Assembly: GCF_002220095.1 (NCBI RefSeq)
Contig: NZ_CP022372.1
Location: forward strand, 5,086,501-5,150,500
From: Bosea sp. AS-1
Lineage (GTDB): Bacteria > Pseudomonadota > Alphaproteobacteria > Rhizobiales > Beijerinckiaceae
Reading direction: 5' to 3'
Length of the DNA stretch: 64,000 nucleotides
Below, one piece after another: positions 16,361 to 24,592 of this stretch. A program made the position numbers and the translations under genes. The notes under the pieces were generated by a model. The model was not told the DNA's origin, did not search any database, and saw only the letters and a list, made by a program, of their open reading frames with translations. Within the stretch, counting starts at the first letter, position 1. Each line of letters starts with the position of its first letter.

Positions 16361-16443
16361 GCAAGTATCCCTCTCGCAAATCCAAAGAAACACTCGGCAG
16401 GCGGTTGGATGGCCGCTCTTCGGGAGCTACCCTAGCCGAGTGA

Positions 16444-16851
16444 TTAGGTCGCGCTGTCAGTCAGCGCTTGAAAGTTGACAACGGCGCGCGTGGTTACGTT
16501 GTCCGTCTCGATGAAGTATTGAGTGCCGCGGTAGGAGATTTCAGTATTGTCCCAGCCTGCGGTTGCTGGCGCCAGACGATGCAACGCAGCCTTAACCGCG
16601 CCGGCTGTTTGTGCGGCTTGCGGCCTACCGACCGCAGTAGAGAAACACTGGACGTCAAAGAAGACCTCTGATGCATCAGAGCAATCCGTGCCGTCTTCGA
16701 TTTCCTGCCAACCGCTTATGCAAATATACGGCGGAACGGTATTCGGCGGAACCCGGTCGAAAACCTTGGCGCCGACGAGCGCCGCCAGCGGCGCGTACGC
16801 CTTCAGCGCCGCCACCACAGCCGCCTGGAGCGGCAGCGTTGCTTCTGACAT
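16444..16851 (-). CDS. Tail completion/terminator protein, DUF3168 family
   Basis: 135 residues with the DUF3168 pattern: an N-terminal helix (PLQAAVVAALKAYAPLAAL), then VGAKVFDRVPPNTVPPYICI and a C-terminal beta-strand region. In HK97-like phages this protein caps the tail tube and joins it to the head. It overlaps the HK97-gp10-like gene by one base. Confidence 0.82.
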   Translation of the reverse strand: MSEATLPLQAAVVAALKAYAPLAALVGAKVFDRVPPNTVPPYICISGWQEIEDGTDCSDASEVFFDVQCFSTAVGRPQAAQTAGAVKAALHRLAPATAGWDNTEISYRGTQYFIETDNVTTRAVVNFQALTDSAT

Positions 16852-17327
16852 CAGAGTTGCTTGATTGCCTTAGTGACGGCGCGGCTAATGCGTGAGCGGG
16901 CGCGCCTGCGCAGTTTGCGATAGGTCGGATAGAAGAACGGCTGTGCTGTCGTGCCAGGGTGCTCGGTGCCGGCGAAAAGGCCGCCGTTTATGTGCGGAGC
17001 CGTGCCGAATTCCACGAGGTGCGCGTACCTCACCTCCGAATTGCCTGCGCTAATCCGAACGCTCAAGTCGGGGTCGCCGGCCTCGCCAACATTTCCAGCC
17101 AGGCTCGAGTAACGAACCTTGCCGCCGCCCCATGTCTGCGCGACCGACTTCTTAAGCTTGCCGGTTTTGCCTTGCGGAGCCGCGTTTCGGATGGCCTCGG
17201 TTAGTTCGTCAGCGCTTTGAGCGAGCGCCTGCTTTGCCGCGCTGCGCACCGCTGGCGGTATCGCCGCCAGTTTCCGCAGTGCGGCTTCCCTGTTCTGAAG
17301 TCTTGCCAATAGCTTTCCCGGCGGCAA
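16851..17327 (-). CDS. HK97 gp10-like head-tail joining protein
   Basis: 158 residues. The family pattern is visible: AAPQGKTGKLKKSV in the middle, then EVRYAHLVEFGTAPH with a His/Gly turn and a basic C-terminus (RRRARSRISRAVTKAIKQL). It sits between the head closure region and the tail terminator gene. Its 5' end overlaps the preceding small gene by about 119 bp in another frame. Confidence 0.82.
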   Translation of the reverse strand: MPPGKLLARLQNREAALRKLAAIPPAVRSAAKQALAQSADELTEAIRNAAPQGKTGKLKKSVAQTWGGGKVRYSSLAGNVGEAGDPDLSVRISAGNSEVRYAHLVEFGTAPHINGGLFAGTEHPGTTAQPFFYPTYRKLRRRARSRISRAVTKAIKQL

Positions 17328-17451
17328 TGGCCGCAGTTGCGCAAGGCGTCGTCACCAGCCCCGCCCAGCCTGCCTTGTAAGCGACAAGCCACCGCCCGTT
17401 GAATTCCGGGGGCGCCCAGTCGAAATCTTGCGTGAATGCGACGCGCGGCAT
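17209..17451 (-). CDS. Small conserved head-tail module protein, overlapping gene
   Basis: 80 residues starting MPRVAFTQDFDWAPPEFN, then VAYKAGWAGLVTTPCATAAI. Short proteins of this pattern (FTxDFDW, YKAG, VT..CA) are common between head closure and gp10-like genes in HK97-type phages. The second half lies out of frame over the start of the gp10-like gene, an unusually long overlap. Function unknown. Confidence 0.62.
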   Translation of the reverse strand: MPRVAFTQDFDWAPPEFNGRWLVAYKAGWAGLVTTPCATAAIAAGKAIGKTSEQGSRTAETGGDTASGAQRGKAGARSKR

Positions 17452-17810
17452 CAGGTTGCCTCGCCTTCCACCGCCATCATGTCGAGGTACGCACCTCGCT
17501 CATCGATATTGGAGATGGTCTTAATGTTGTAGATCGCGCCGGTTCTGGTGTTCACGGCGCGCCAGTCGACTCCGACGCGGCGCGTGCGCGCCGAACTGCG
17601 AACACGCAGCACATACGGCTGCACTTTCGTCAGTCGGGCGGCCAGAACCGGCTCGCCACCCTTCAAGGGCTGCAGCCGGCACGGCTCAAAAAATTGGGTG
17701 GCGTATTCGCCCGTAATCGGGTTTCCGTAGCCGTCGTCGGCCTCAGACCTAACTTGGAAGGCGACAACCTGGTTGAGCGCGCCAGCGCCCTCACGCTTTG
17801 CCGCCACCAT
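17451..17810 (-). CDS. Head closure/head-tail adaptor protein (SPP1 gp16-like)
   Basis: 119 residues with the family pattern: an N-terminal strand (NQVVAFQVRSEADDGYGNPI), an arginine-rich middle and the end INIDERG-like (TISNIDERGAYLDMMAVEG). It should form the stopper ring under the portal-connector complex. It overlaps its downstream neighbour by one base and lies directly after the decoration protein gene. Confidence 0.78.
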   Translation of the reverse strand: MVAAKREGAGALNQVVAFQVRSEADDGYGNPITGEYATQFFEPCRLQPLKGGEPVLAARLTKVQPYVLRVRSSARTRRVGVDWRAVNTRTGAIYNIKTISNIDERGAYLDMMAVEGEAT

Positions 17811-17811
17811 G

Positions 17812-18222
17812 TTAGAGGCTCACGCCCGGGAACTGGATTCCGATCGACATCACCGTGGTCGACTTGGCTAGGCCCAAAAGGCAGACGTACTCACCGGCGG
17901 CCAGGTCCGCCGCCGGCTGGATACCGCCTGGCGTCTCCGAGAGGTAATAGGCAGATCCCGCGACAAGCGTTCCGCCGATGGTGATGTCGCCGCTCGTCTG
18001 CGCTGAAACCGGCTGGTTCAGCGATGCGCCGTTGAGCGCAATACCCTTGGCCTGCCGCGCTTCGGACGTGGCGCTATTGGAGTCAGCCAGCATCCACTTC
18101 TTACTGGTGCTGGATAGGTATACGGCCTGACCGGCGGTGATGGTTTCGCCAGCAGTGCCGCTAGCAATGGAGGCGTTGGAGCCGGAGACGACATTCGCCG
18201 GCGTAATCGTGATATCGGCCAT
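17812..18222 (-). CDS. Capsid decoration/stabilising protein (putative)
   Basis: 136 residues, Ala/Gly/Ser/Thr-rich and beta-structured, with ITAGQAVYLSSTSKKWMLAD and IGGTLVAGSAYYLSETPGGI. This pattern fits phage head decoration or cement proteins of the trimeric beta type. It lies in the head module between connector genes. The call is from composition and position. Confidence 0.6.
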   Translation of the reverse strand: MADITITPANVVSGSNASIASGTAGETITAGQAVYLSSTSKKWMLADSNSATSEARQAKGIALNGASLNQPVSAQTSGDITIGGTLVAGSAYYLSETPGGIQPAADLAAGEYVCLLGLAKSTTVMSIGIQFPGVSL

Positions 18223-18267
18223 TTAATTCCTTGATGAATACGTTCAATAACACGTGTTCTGTTGAGA

Positions 18268-19416
18268 TCAGTAGATTAACCCCGCGAAGGCCGGATCTGG
18301 CGCATAGCCGAGGCAGCGGTCGAACAGCGCGCCCTTCGGGCCGTCCATCTCCTGGTTGCCTGCGGTCATGAGGTGGACGGTGTCGTTCTGAAAGATCGTC
18401 GGGTTGAGTACATTGGCGGGTATCGTGGGCGACAACGCCGCAATCTGCGTCGTGTCGATGCCGAACTTGATGCCGACCCCCGCCTTGTTCGCCTTGAGAT
18501 AGTTCATCACTTCGACGTTCTTGGCGCAGAGGACCGGATCGGTGGTTCCCACGCCAGCGCCGCGCGCATACATGCCGCAGTGGACGAAGACGAGATCCGC
18601 CACGGCGGCATAGCGCGTCTTCAGGGCCGCGATGAACGGCTTCAGGCAGCTATCAATATAGTTGATCGCGCCGGTATAGGTCGCACCAGGCGTGCCGATC
18701 GGTACGGCGGCGAGGCCGGGATTTCCGTTCGTGCTGCCGTAGGGGATATCATTCGTGTCGTGGATCGCGATGACGAGCTGCTGGCGCGGCCCGACGACCA
18801 TGTCAACCATCTGCTCGATGTTGTCGAGCCAGTTGAAGCCGATCGTGTAGGTCCAGCCGGAGATGTTGACGAGGCGCCCGCTGTCCCGACCAAAATTCCA
18901 GATCAGGCGGGATTTTCCGTGCGACCAGCGGTAGTTATAGGCGAATTTCTCGGTCGTGGTTGTCGGCGAGAAGAACGTCGCCAGTCCGTTCCTTGTGATC
19001 CCCTGCGCCCACATCTGGTCCTGCGCGTTCGGAGAGACGCTGCCGATTGCAGAGTTGCAGCGGCTGTCCCCGACGCAAATGATCACCTGCCGGCGCAGGC
19101 CATCATTGCGCAAATAGGGGATAACGGAGGTATTCCCGTAGCTTCCCCGCGCCGTCGACGAATTGTAGCGGAAATCCGAGACATCCAGCCCGAGCGCAGT
19201 CGCGGCGGTATAGACCGCATCTGGCACGGCCAGGTCGTATTCGGTGCTGTTGAGGAGCCGCATCGTGCCGTACTGCGTCGTTCCCGGCATCGGGCCGAAC
19301 AGGGCGGAGAGCCGCCGGTGAAGGCTGCGCTGATCCTTGTCCTCGGTTCCCTGCGACTGTGCGACAGCAGCAGCGACGGCCGGAACAGCGATGGCGGGGC
19401 GAATGTATTGCGTCAT
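18268..19416 (-). CDS. SGNH/GDSL-like hydrolase in the head module
   Basis: 382 residues. SGNH family blocks are visible: GDS with the nucleophile Ser (IICVGDSRCNSA), a block III-like AIHDTNDIPYG, and the C-terminal Asp-x-x-His (NDTVHLMTAGNQ). The first ~100 residues (with SLHRRLSALFGPMPGTTQYG) may attach it to another protein. Members of this fold remove acyl groups from glycans or lipids. It overlaps the preceding LamG-like gene by 4 nt, so the two probably work together on the virion surface. Location among head genes rather than tail fibres is unusual. Confidence 0.7.
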   Translation of the reverse strand: MTQYIRPAIAVPAVAAAVAQSQGTEDKDQRSLHRRLSALFGPMPGTTQYGTMRLLNSTEYDLAVPDAVYTAATALGLDVSDFRYNSSTARGSYGNTSVIPYLRNDGLRRQVIICVGDSRCNSAIGSVSPNAQDQMWAQGITRNGLATFFSPTTTTEKFAYNYRWSHGKSRLIWNFGRDSGRLVNISGWTYTIGFNWLDNIEQMVDMVVGPRQQLVIAIHDTNDIPYGSTNGNPGLAAVPIGTPGATYTGAINYIDSCLKPFIAALKTRYAAVADLVFVHCGMYARGAGVGTTDPVLCAKNVEVMNYLKANKAGVGIKFGIDTTQIAALSPTIPANVLNPTIFQNDTVHLMTAGNQEMDGPKGALFDRCLGYAPDPAFAGLIY

Positions 19417-20288
19417 GCCGCACCATCCATCTCGGCCTTCATCTGGCCGCGCTCAGTGGCGTCAATGTTGGATTTGAAGACCCAGCCGGCGATCTCGCAG
19501 AGGCTGGGGCTGTTGTTGGCGCCGTTGTCGCCAATCGAGATGACCGCACTGTCGGCCGTATTGAAGGCCCACGGAGCAGTCTCTGCCGGCGTCCAACTCT
19601 CGCTGTAGGGGCCTGATGTGCTGTTCAGGTAGAGCGAGATCGTGGCTTGCGCTCCGGTCCAATCCAATTCGACCCCGACCGTGCTGAACAGGTCGTTCGC
19701 GAGCTGCGGGCCGGAGGTGATCGTTGTGGACTTCTGAGCGCCATCGGCCGCCGACATCACGGCATAGAGCCGCCGCCCGGTCGTGCCGCCTTGCAGATAG
19801 AGCGCGAACCGCTCCACGCCAGTTCCGTTCCCTGGCGGTGTTGCCGTGGATGGCGCTTCCGAAACGCAGATCAGGCAGCGCTTCGACCCGGTAACAGCGA
19901 GATCACTGCGGGGCTTGACCCGCATCCAGCCAGAGAGCTTGCCGAGGCCGTTGGCAAGCGAGAGCCGTTCCATCAGAAGCGAATGGCCGGCAATGTCCGT
20001 CACAAGGCCGCCGGAAGCCCCCTTGAGGGGTTGCAGCGCCTTGTCGCCGCGGCGCACGCCATAGCCGCTACCGCTCAGATCCTCCACGGCCGACACGGTG
20101 TCGAAGGCGACAGTGTCGTAATAGACGGAGGCCTGATCGACGCCGTTCCAGTCCTTCCATGTTTTGGCGATATTGCTCCAGGCGAGCAGATTGGTTGAAC
20201 CGAAGGCCGGTGTGGGTAGAACCGCGTCGCGCGGACCCGACGGCGTGCCACGACCATTCCCAGAAATCGACAAACTTAAAGAAAACAA
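19413..20288 (-). CDS. LamG/concanavalin-like beta-sandwich protein of the head module
   Basis: 291 residues. The region ~60–260 has the alternating strands and motifs of laminin-G/concanavalin-like domains (LSLANGLGKLSGWMRVKP, TVGVELDWTGAQATISLYLN, ISIGDNGANNSPS). The C-terminus (TERGQMKAEMDGAA) resembles the end of phage carbohydrate-binding proteins that carry such domains. It is coupled to the SGNH-like gene. I infer a glycan-binding or decoration role on the capsid; this is not proven. Confidence 0.6.
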   Translation of the reverse strand: MFSLSLSISGNGRGTPSGPRDAVLPTPAFGSTNLLAWSNIAKTWKDWNGVDQASVYYDTVAFDTVSAVEDLSGSGYGVRRGDKALQPLKGASGGLVTDIAGHSLLMERLSLANGLGKLSGWMRVKPRSDLAVTGSKRCLICVSEAPSTATPPGNGTGVERFALYLQGGTTGRRLYAVMSAADGAQKSTTITSGPQLANDLFSTVGVELDWTGAQATISLYLNSTSGPYSESWTPAETAPWAFNTADSAVISIGDNGANNSPSLCEIAGWVFKSNIDATERGQMKAEMDGAA

Positions 20289-20297
20289 CCGCGCTGC

Positions 20298-20834
20298 CTA
20301 ATAATATCGATAGTTGCTCAACAGGCTATCGAACGAAGACCATTTGCTGTCTTCCTCCGAGCCGCGATGCTCGTAAAAATCTTCAATGCGCAATAGGATT
20401 GCGTGCTTAACCGCAGGCGGCGCCGAGTCTGTTCCGACCGTCGCCGTGAGCGCAATACGCGATCCAGATTGCTTTGTAGGCCAGTGCTGTCCGATCTTTA
20501 GAACGACTGCGCGAGCATCGGCGCGGAACTCGTAAACAGCGGCGTCAACTACCGCGGGCGCGCCGTCAGCATCGGTGTAGGCAATGGACGAAACGGCTGT
20601 AACCGGCGCGAATGGCAAGAAGCCTAGATCACACCAGTCATCACAGTTGGCAACCAGTCCGGCCTCAACCCAATGAGCACCGCAGTATTTCTCAACATGG
20701 TCGCGCGCCGTAGAAATCAAGGCGCCGATATAGTCGTCGTCGTCGTCGTGCATAACGCGAAGATGGCGCTTGGCGTCATCTAGGCTAACAGGCTCATTCG
20801 CCGGCGCCACTGTCTCCGTCGGCGGATACCACAT
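20298..20834 (-). CDS. Head-tail connector protein (gp6-like)
   Basis: 178 residues from the ATG at 20834, preceded by GAGGAAG. The family pattern is clear: EPVSLDDAKRHLRVMHDDDD, then LISTARDHVEKYCG, and a C-terminal helix (VKHAILLRIEDFYEHRG). It should form the connector ring beneath the portal. Its 5' end overlaps the preceding small gene out of frame. Confidence 0.85.
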   Translation of the reverse strand: MWYPPTETVAPANEPVSLDDAKRHLRVMHDDDDDYIGALISTARDHVEKYCGAHWVEAGLVANCDDWCDLGFLPFAPVTAVSSIAYTDADGAPAVVDAAVYEFRADARAVVLKIGQHWPTKQSGSRIALTATVGTDSAPPAVKHAILLRIEDFYEHRGSEEDSKWSSFDSLLSNYRYY

Positions 20835-21033
20835 CTTCTTGCTTCCTCTGGCGTCCGCGGCGCTTTTCATTGCCGGAAGTGTCTACCGTCGCCGTTTCGA
20901 TCACAGGAGTAACGGCAACTGCGAATCCCGCTTCGACGAGGCGCGCGGCCTCGTCGTCCGGAAAGTGGAACTCATCACCCGGATCCAGCGTGTAGAACGG
21001 GCCGGAGATGCCCACTGACATCTTAACAAGCAT
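20794..21033 (-). CDS. Small head-module protein, 79 aa
   Basis: It starts at the ATG at 21033 (MLVKMSVGISGPFYTLDPGD), overlapping the stop of the preceding gene. The pattern (SG..YTLDPGDEF.FPDDEAARLVEAGFA) is a small beta/helix domain seen beside capsid genes in many HK97-like phages. The second half is charged and disordered (GNEKRRGRQRKQEDV). Function unknown. Confidence 0.62.
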   Translation of the reverse strand: MLVKMSVGISGPFYTLDPGDEFHFPDDEAARLVEAGFAVAVTPVIETATVDTSGNEKRRGRQRKQEDVVSADGDSGAGE

Positions 21034-21233
21034 TAGGTATCGACGGTCAGAACGCCGGCATTGTTCCAAAGCGCGCCGGAGATGTTTGGCTTCGCCGTGG
21101 GAAGCCCAGTCACAACAACCTGCCCCGCTGCGTTCGCGGTGAAAATAGCGTTTCCGATCTTAATGGAGCCGCCGGCGACAACCGTCTCACGGTCGCCACC
21201 CTGCTCCTTGTAAACCTTGGGTTGATAGCTCAA
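21033..21233 (-). CDS. Small hypothetical protein downstream of the major capsid gene
   Basis: 66 residues with a beta-rich Gly/Ala pattern (ETVVAGGSIKIGNAIF). It lies 47 nt after the capsid gene and overlaps the next gene. A minor head protein is the best guess from position. Confidence 0.5.
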   Translation of the reverse strand: MSYQPKVYKEQGGDRETVVAGGSIKIGNAIFTANAAGQVVVTGLPTAKPNISGALWNNAGVLTVDT

Positions 21234-21280
21234 AAGCCACCTCCAGTTAGGAGGGGTGCCCTTGCGAGCACCCCGTTAAA

Positions 21281-22567
21281 TCAGGCCTGGATGAGGTGCT
21301 TGACCGCAGCGGTGTCGCCGAGTTCGCCGTCCAGATAGATCAGGCCAGCGATACCGAGATCCGGCCAATACGACTCGCGCTTGACGCCAATCATCGGAGA
21401 GCCGACCTTGCGGACATAGTACTTGCCGAAGTCACCGAACAGCATGGTCTTGTTGCCGGTTGCAAGGTTCGCCATGGCCTGGTTGACGCTGTAGCGATAG
21501 CCAAGCAGCGTGCCCGGGACGCCGCCCTGAACATCGCCAGCGGTCCAGATGTACTTACCGTCGCCGTCCTTGAGCTTGCGGATGGCCGCCAGCGTCAGGT
21601 CGTTGAACATAAAGCGGGCCTTCGGGGACTGGCGATAAGCCGGGTCAACCGAGTGGATCAGGTCAACGATCTCGTCGTAGGTGACAGCAGCAACAGCCGC
21701 GGCAGTCTTGCCGAGCGAGGACGCCGTAACGATGCCGTTCGGGTCGCCTGTGCCGTCGCCAGTGGTGAGCTGCAGGTTGGCGATGCGACCAAGACGCTCA
21801 CCGAGGAGCGAGCCAAGCAGCGACTCCATATTGAAGATGGAGTCGCGCGCCAGTTCGAGCGAGAACTTAACCCACTCGGTGTCGTAGCCGTAGGACTCGA
21901 GCGACTTCTGGCCGAACGTGACGTCCTTCGCGCCCGTATCGCCCATCGCGGCACCCTCAGAGTGCTGGCCGGCAGTAACAGCGGTGTCGTCCACGGTCGG
22001 GATCTTGATGGTGACGCCGTTGCTGGTCGCGATGACGGAGCAGATGTCCTCGTCATACATTGGACCCCAAGCCTTCATGGACTTGACGATCTGATTCGAC
22101 AGCTCGACCGGAACAGTATAGCCGCCGGCCGTGGTGGACGTGCCCTGCGTGGAGACCTGAACGCGCTTTTCGGCGTCCGCAACGACGCCGGCCTTCAGGA
22201 CGGCGCGCTCCTCACCGGAAAGCTCGTCAAGCGACGCGCCGGAGGCAAGGTACTTGTAGAACACGGAACGATACTCGGGCTTGTTGCCCTCGTCAGACCC
22301 GCGAGCCTCGCCGTCGTCGCCGTTCGGGCGCTTGCGGGCGCGGGCCTCGTCCTCGGCGGCCTTGATCGCGGCCTCGGCGGCGGCAACCTTCTGCTCGCGG
22401 GCAATCAGCGCCTCGACCTTGTCGAAGTCAGCCATGATCGTATCGTGGCGGGCCTCAAGCTCTGCGGCGCGCGCCTCGTCGGTGTTCTTCTTGATCTCGT
22501 CGAGGGCCGAGCGAGCGTCAACGACAAGCTTCTGGCGCTTGTCGTTCAGTTCTTTAATGGTGGACAA
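21281..22567 (-). CDS. Major capsid protein, HK97 family
   Basis: 428 residues when started at the TTG at 22567 (STIKELNDKRQKLVVDARSA), where an AGG lies upstream; the frame stays open further upstream but runs through a terminator. Residues ~1–110 are a charged coiled-coil delta/scaffold domain expected to be removed by the prohead protease. The rest shows the HK97 pattern, with GGYTVPVELSNQIVKSM at the start of the mature shell domain and SIFNMESLLGSLLGERLGR later. It follows portal and protease genes, as expected. Confidence 0.9.
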   Translation of the reverse strand: MSTIKELNDKRQKLVVDARSALDEIKKNTDEARAAELEARHDTIMADFDKVEALIAREQKVAAAEAAIKAAEDEARARKRPNGDDGEARGSDEGNKPEYRSVFYKYLASGASLDELSGEERAVLKAGVVADAEKRVQVSTQGTSTTAGGYTVPVELSNQIVKSMKAWGPMYDEDICSVIATSNGVTIKIPTVDDTAVTAGQHSEGAAMGDTGAKDVTFGQKSLESYGYDTEWVKFSLELARDSIFNMESLLGSLLGERLGRIANLQLTTGDGTGDPNGIVTASSLGKTAAAVAAVTYDEIVDLIHSVDPAYRQSPKARFMFNDLTLAAIRKLKDGDGKYIWTAGDVQGGVPGTLLGYRYSVNQAMANLATGNKTMLFGDFGKYYVRKVGSPMIGVKRESYWPDLGIAGLIYLDGELGDTAAVKHLIQA

Positions 22568-22580
22568 TGTTTTGCCTATG

Positions 22581-22602
22581 AAAAAGCCCGCAATGGCGGG
22601 GG
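22581..22602 (-). terminator. Hairpin-T tract between prohead protease and capsid gene
   Basis: On the minus strand the stem CCCGC-CATT-GCGGG is followed by CTTTTT, about 14 nt before the capsid start codon. It has the form of an intrinsic terminator. Since the capsid gene must be highly expressed, it may be an attenuator, an RNA-processing site, or be read through by an antiterminated polymerase. Confidence 0.6.
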
Positions 22603-22691
22603 ATTGCGAAATATGTGTGCGGGTATTACTGGCAGGACTCGCCGTCCGTGCCCTCCGGCGCTGCCGGGTGACTATGCAGCCGTAGCTGCAT

Positions 22692-23321
22692 TCACGGAGC
22701 GTCCTGCCGGATGCCCCGAATTCTTTGATTGGTGATGGCTTCGCGTTCGGCAATCCGGCGGGCGGCAGCAGCCGCGTTCTGGCGCCTGCGCTCCTCGTCG
22801 GCCTTGGCCTTGCCAGCCTCGGCGCGCGCGGCTTCTAGATCGCGTTTGCCGATCGACGTGTCGTCGTAGGCAGGGAAGGCAACCGCGGACACTTCGTAAA
22901 GGTCTACCGCCTCAATCGTGCGGATTGGCGTGTCGCCGGTCTCGTCCCATGACTGCTTTGTGACGCGGAAGCCAAACGACATTCCGCTGATATCGCCACG
23001 CTCAACCAGCTCCCATAGGTCGTTGCCGTCCGTGGTGTTCGGAACGTCCACCTCAACCTTCAGCCCGCGCTCGTCTTCGACAAGACGTAGCGTGCCGCTT
23101 TTTGTGCGCCCGATCACGCGCCCCCAGTCATGGTCGACAAGGGCGCGAATATCGCCGCCTAGCGTGCCGCTAAATGCGCCCGGGGCAATCCGCTCCACAA
23201 AGTAGTCGCCGATTGCTGTATCGCTCTGGAATACAGCAGCGTATCCCGTCAGTGTGCGCTTGTCGCCACCGGCGCGCGTTTCAACGCCTAGGTTGCCGCC
23301 GCGCTTTTCTAGTTCAGTCAT
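22692..23321 (-). CDS. Prohead protease, HK97 family
   Basis: 209 residues. Characteristic pieces: LTGYAAVFQSDTAIGDYFVE, the catalytic His in ALVDHDWGRVIGR and the catalytic Ser in ISGMSFGFRV, then AFPAYDDTSIGKRD. After residue ~155 comes a charged, probably dispensable, helical tail. It cuts the scaffold domain from the capsid protein during maturation. It overlaps the portal gene by 4 nt. Confidence 0.9.
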   Translation of the reverse strand: MTELEKRGGNLGVETRAGGDKRTLTGYAAVFQSDTAIGDYFVERIAPGAFSGTLGGDIRALVDHDWGRVIGRTKSGTLRLVEDERGLKVEVDVPNTTDGNDLWELVERGDISGMSFGFRVTKQSWDETGDTPIRTIEAVDLYEVSAVAFPAYDDTSIGKRDLEAARAEAGKAKADEERRRQNAAAAARRIAEREAITNQRIRGIRQDAP

Positions 23322-24592
23322 GCGGCTTGCGCCCCGTCACCGTTATTTGTGTTGTCGTTAGCGGGCGGGGGCTGATTGCCCCCGCTATTTGTCTGCTGCG
23401 TTCCAAGCACCACCGTTGCGCCCTGCACCAGCAGGTTGTCTGCGTCTGGGTTGTCGTGCTTCGGTCTGTTCTCGAGCGCCCGCGCCTCGTTTGGCGTCAG
23501 CTGGGACGTTTGAATTGCCCTTGCCAAACCTTCCATGCGTGTCTTGAAGTCGCCGCGAAGCAACCCGTCGAGATTATGCTCCACATACCGTCCGGTTGCG
23601 CCGCGCCCGAACAGTTTCAGGTTCATCTCGCCCTCAAGTGCCTCGGCCCATTGACCGATCAGGTGCTTGACTAGGTGCAAGTCCTGCTGCTCGGCATTCG
23701 AGAACGTCGCGCGCGACAAGTCCTGCAGAAACACTGGCGGCAACTGGTAAGCGCGGGCAATTTCCTCAACCTGAAACCGTCGCGCCTCGAGCATCTGGCT
23801 TTTGGCCGGGTCTATGCCGACAGCGTTCAGTTTGTATCCCGGCGGAACTGGGAAGATTGCCTCCCCACCGCCCTTGGCCGCATCGATCGACCGCTTAATG
23901 TCGGCCTGAGCGCGCTTCATTGCATCCGCACCGGCTGGAAGCGGCCCCTCAAGCACCAACGGAGGGACGCCGCCACCGGCAAAGAAGCTCGATCCATACT
24001 CATTCATGGCCAACGCAAGTTGGATAGCCTTACTGGCCAGGTTAATCGGGCCGTAGTGACCGAGGCCGTCCGAACGCAGCATAAACGGCACGTCGATGAC
24101 GTCCGTGGCGGGGTATTCCTTGCCGTCGAAGTCGTAGAACAGCCGCCCGCCAACGCGCTTGATCGTCGTCTTGTTCGGGTCCATCGGCCAAAGCGCCTCA
24201 ACGCTCTGCGCCGACCGCTCAATCCACGCTAGACCACGCCCGCCGGTGAAGACCTGCTGCCAGAAATACTGCCGGAACTTGAAACTGTCCTGCCCGTCGT
24301 TCGGGGCGTCGTGGACAATCGTCTCAACCTTGCCTGTGAGGCGCTGCGCGCCCTCCTTCGTGTTCTTGTACGCATGGAACGGCAGCGCCGCCATGGTCCG
24401 CGAAAGAAATGCTACCGCCGCAGCCACGGCGGGAACTGTAAGAGCTGTATCTGTCGTTACAGCAGGCAAATTTGCCTGCGTCAGCCCAAAAAAACCGAGG
24501 AATTCGTTATATCCGGCTGAAACATGGATAGTTTCACTGGATTTTTGCTCGGTTTTGGGCGGTCTTGATAGCTCAAAACCGAAGATTTTCAT
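23318..24592 (-). CDS. Portal protein, HK97 family
   Basis: 424 residues from the ATG at 24592, which overlaps the terminase TAA by one base. Characteristic segments are TVPAVAAAVAFLSRTMAALP, YFWQQVFTGGRGLAWIER and VEEIARAYQLPPVFLQDL. It should form the dodecameric portal for DNA entry and exit. The C-terminus is Gln/Asn/Gly-rich and disordered. Confidence 0.9.
   Translation of the reverse strand: MKIFGFELSRPPKTEQKSSETIHVSAGYNEFLGFFGLTQANLPAVTTDTALTVPAVAAAVAFLSRTMAALPFHAYKNTKEGAQRLTGKVETIVHDAPNDGQDSFKFRQYFWQQVFTGGRGLAWIERSAQSVEALWPMDPNKTTIKRVGGRLFYDFDGKEYPATDVIDVPFMLRSDGLGHYGPINLASKAIQLALAMNEYGSSFFAGGGVPPLVLEGPLPAGADAMKRAQADIKRSIDAAKGGGEAIFPVPPGYKLNAVGIDPAKSQMLEARRFQVEEIARAYQLPPVFLQDLSRATFSNAEQQDLHLVKHLIGQWAEALEGEMNLKLFGRGATGRYVEHNLDGLLRGDFKTRMEGLARAIQTSQLTPNEARALENRPKHDNPDADNLLVQGATVVLGTQQTNSGGNQPPPANDNTNNGDGAQAA

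Noticed and set aside
18373..19608. Plus-strand open frame of about 410 codons opposite the SGNH and LamG-like genes
   Set aside because: A GC-rich antisense shadow; the minus frames carry recognisable motifs and coupled starts.
21296..22735. Plus-strand open frame of about 480 codons opposite the capsid gene
   Set aside because: Antisense shadow of a clear HK97 capsid gene.
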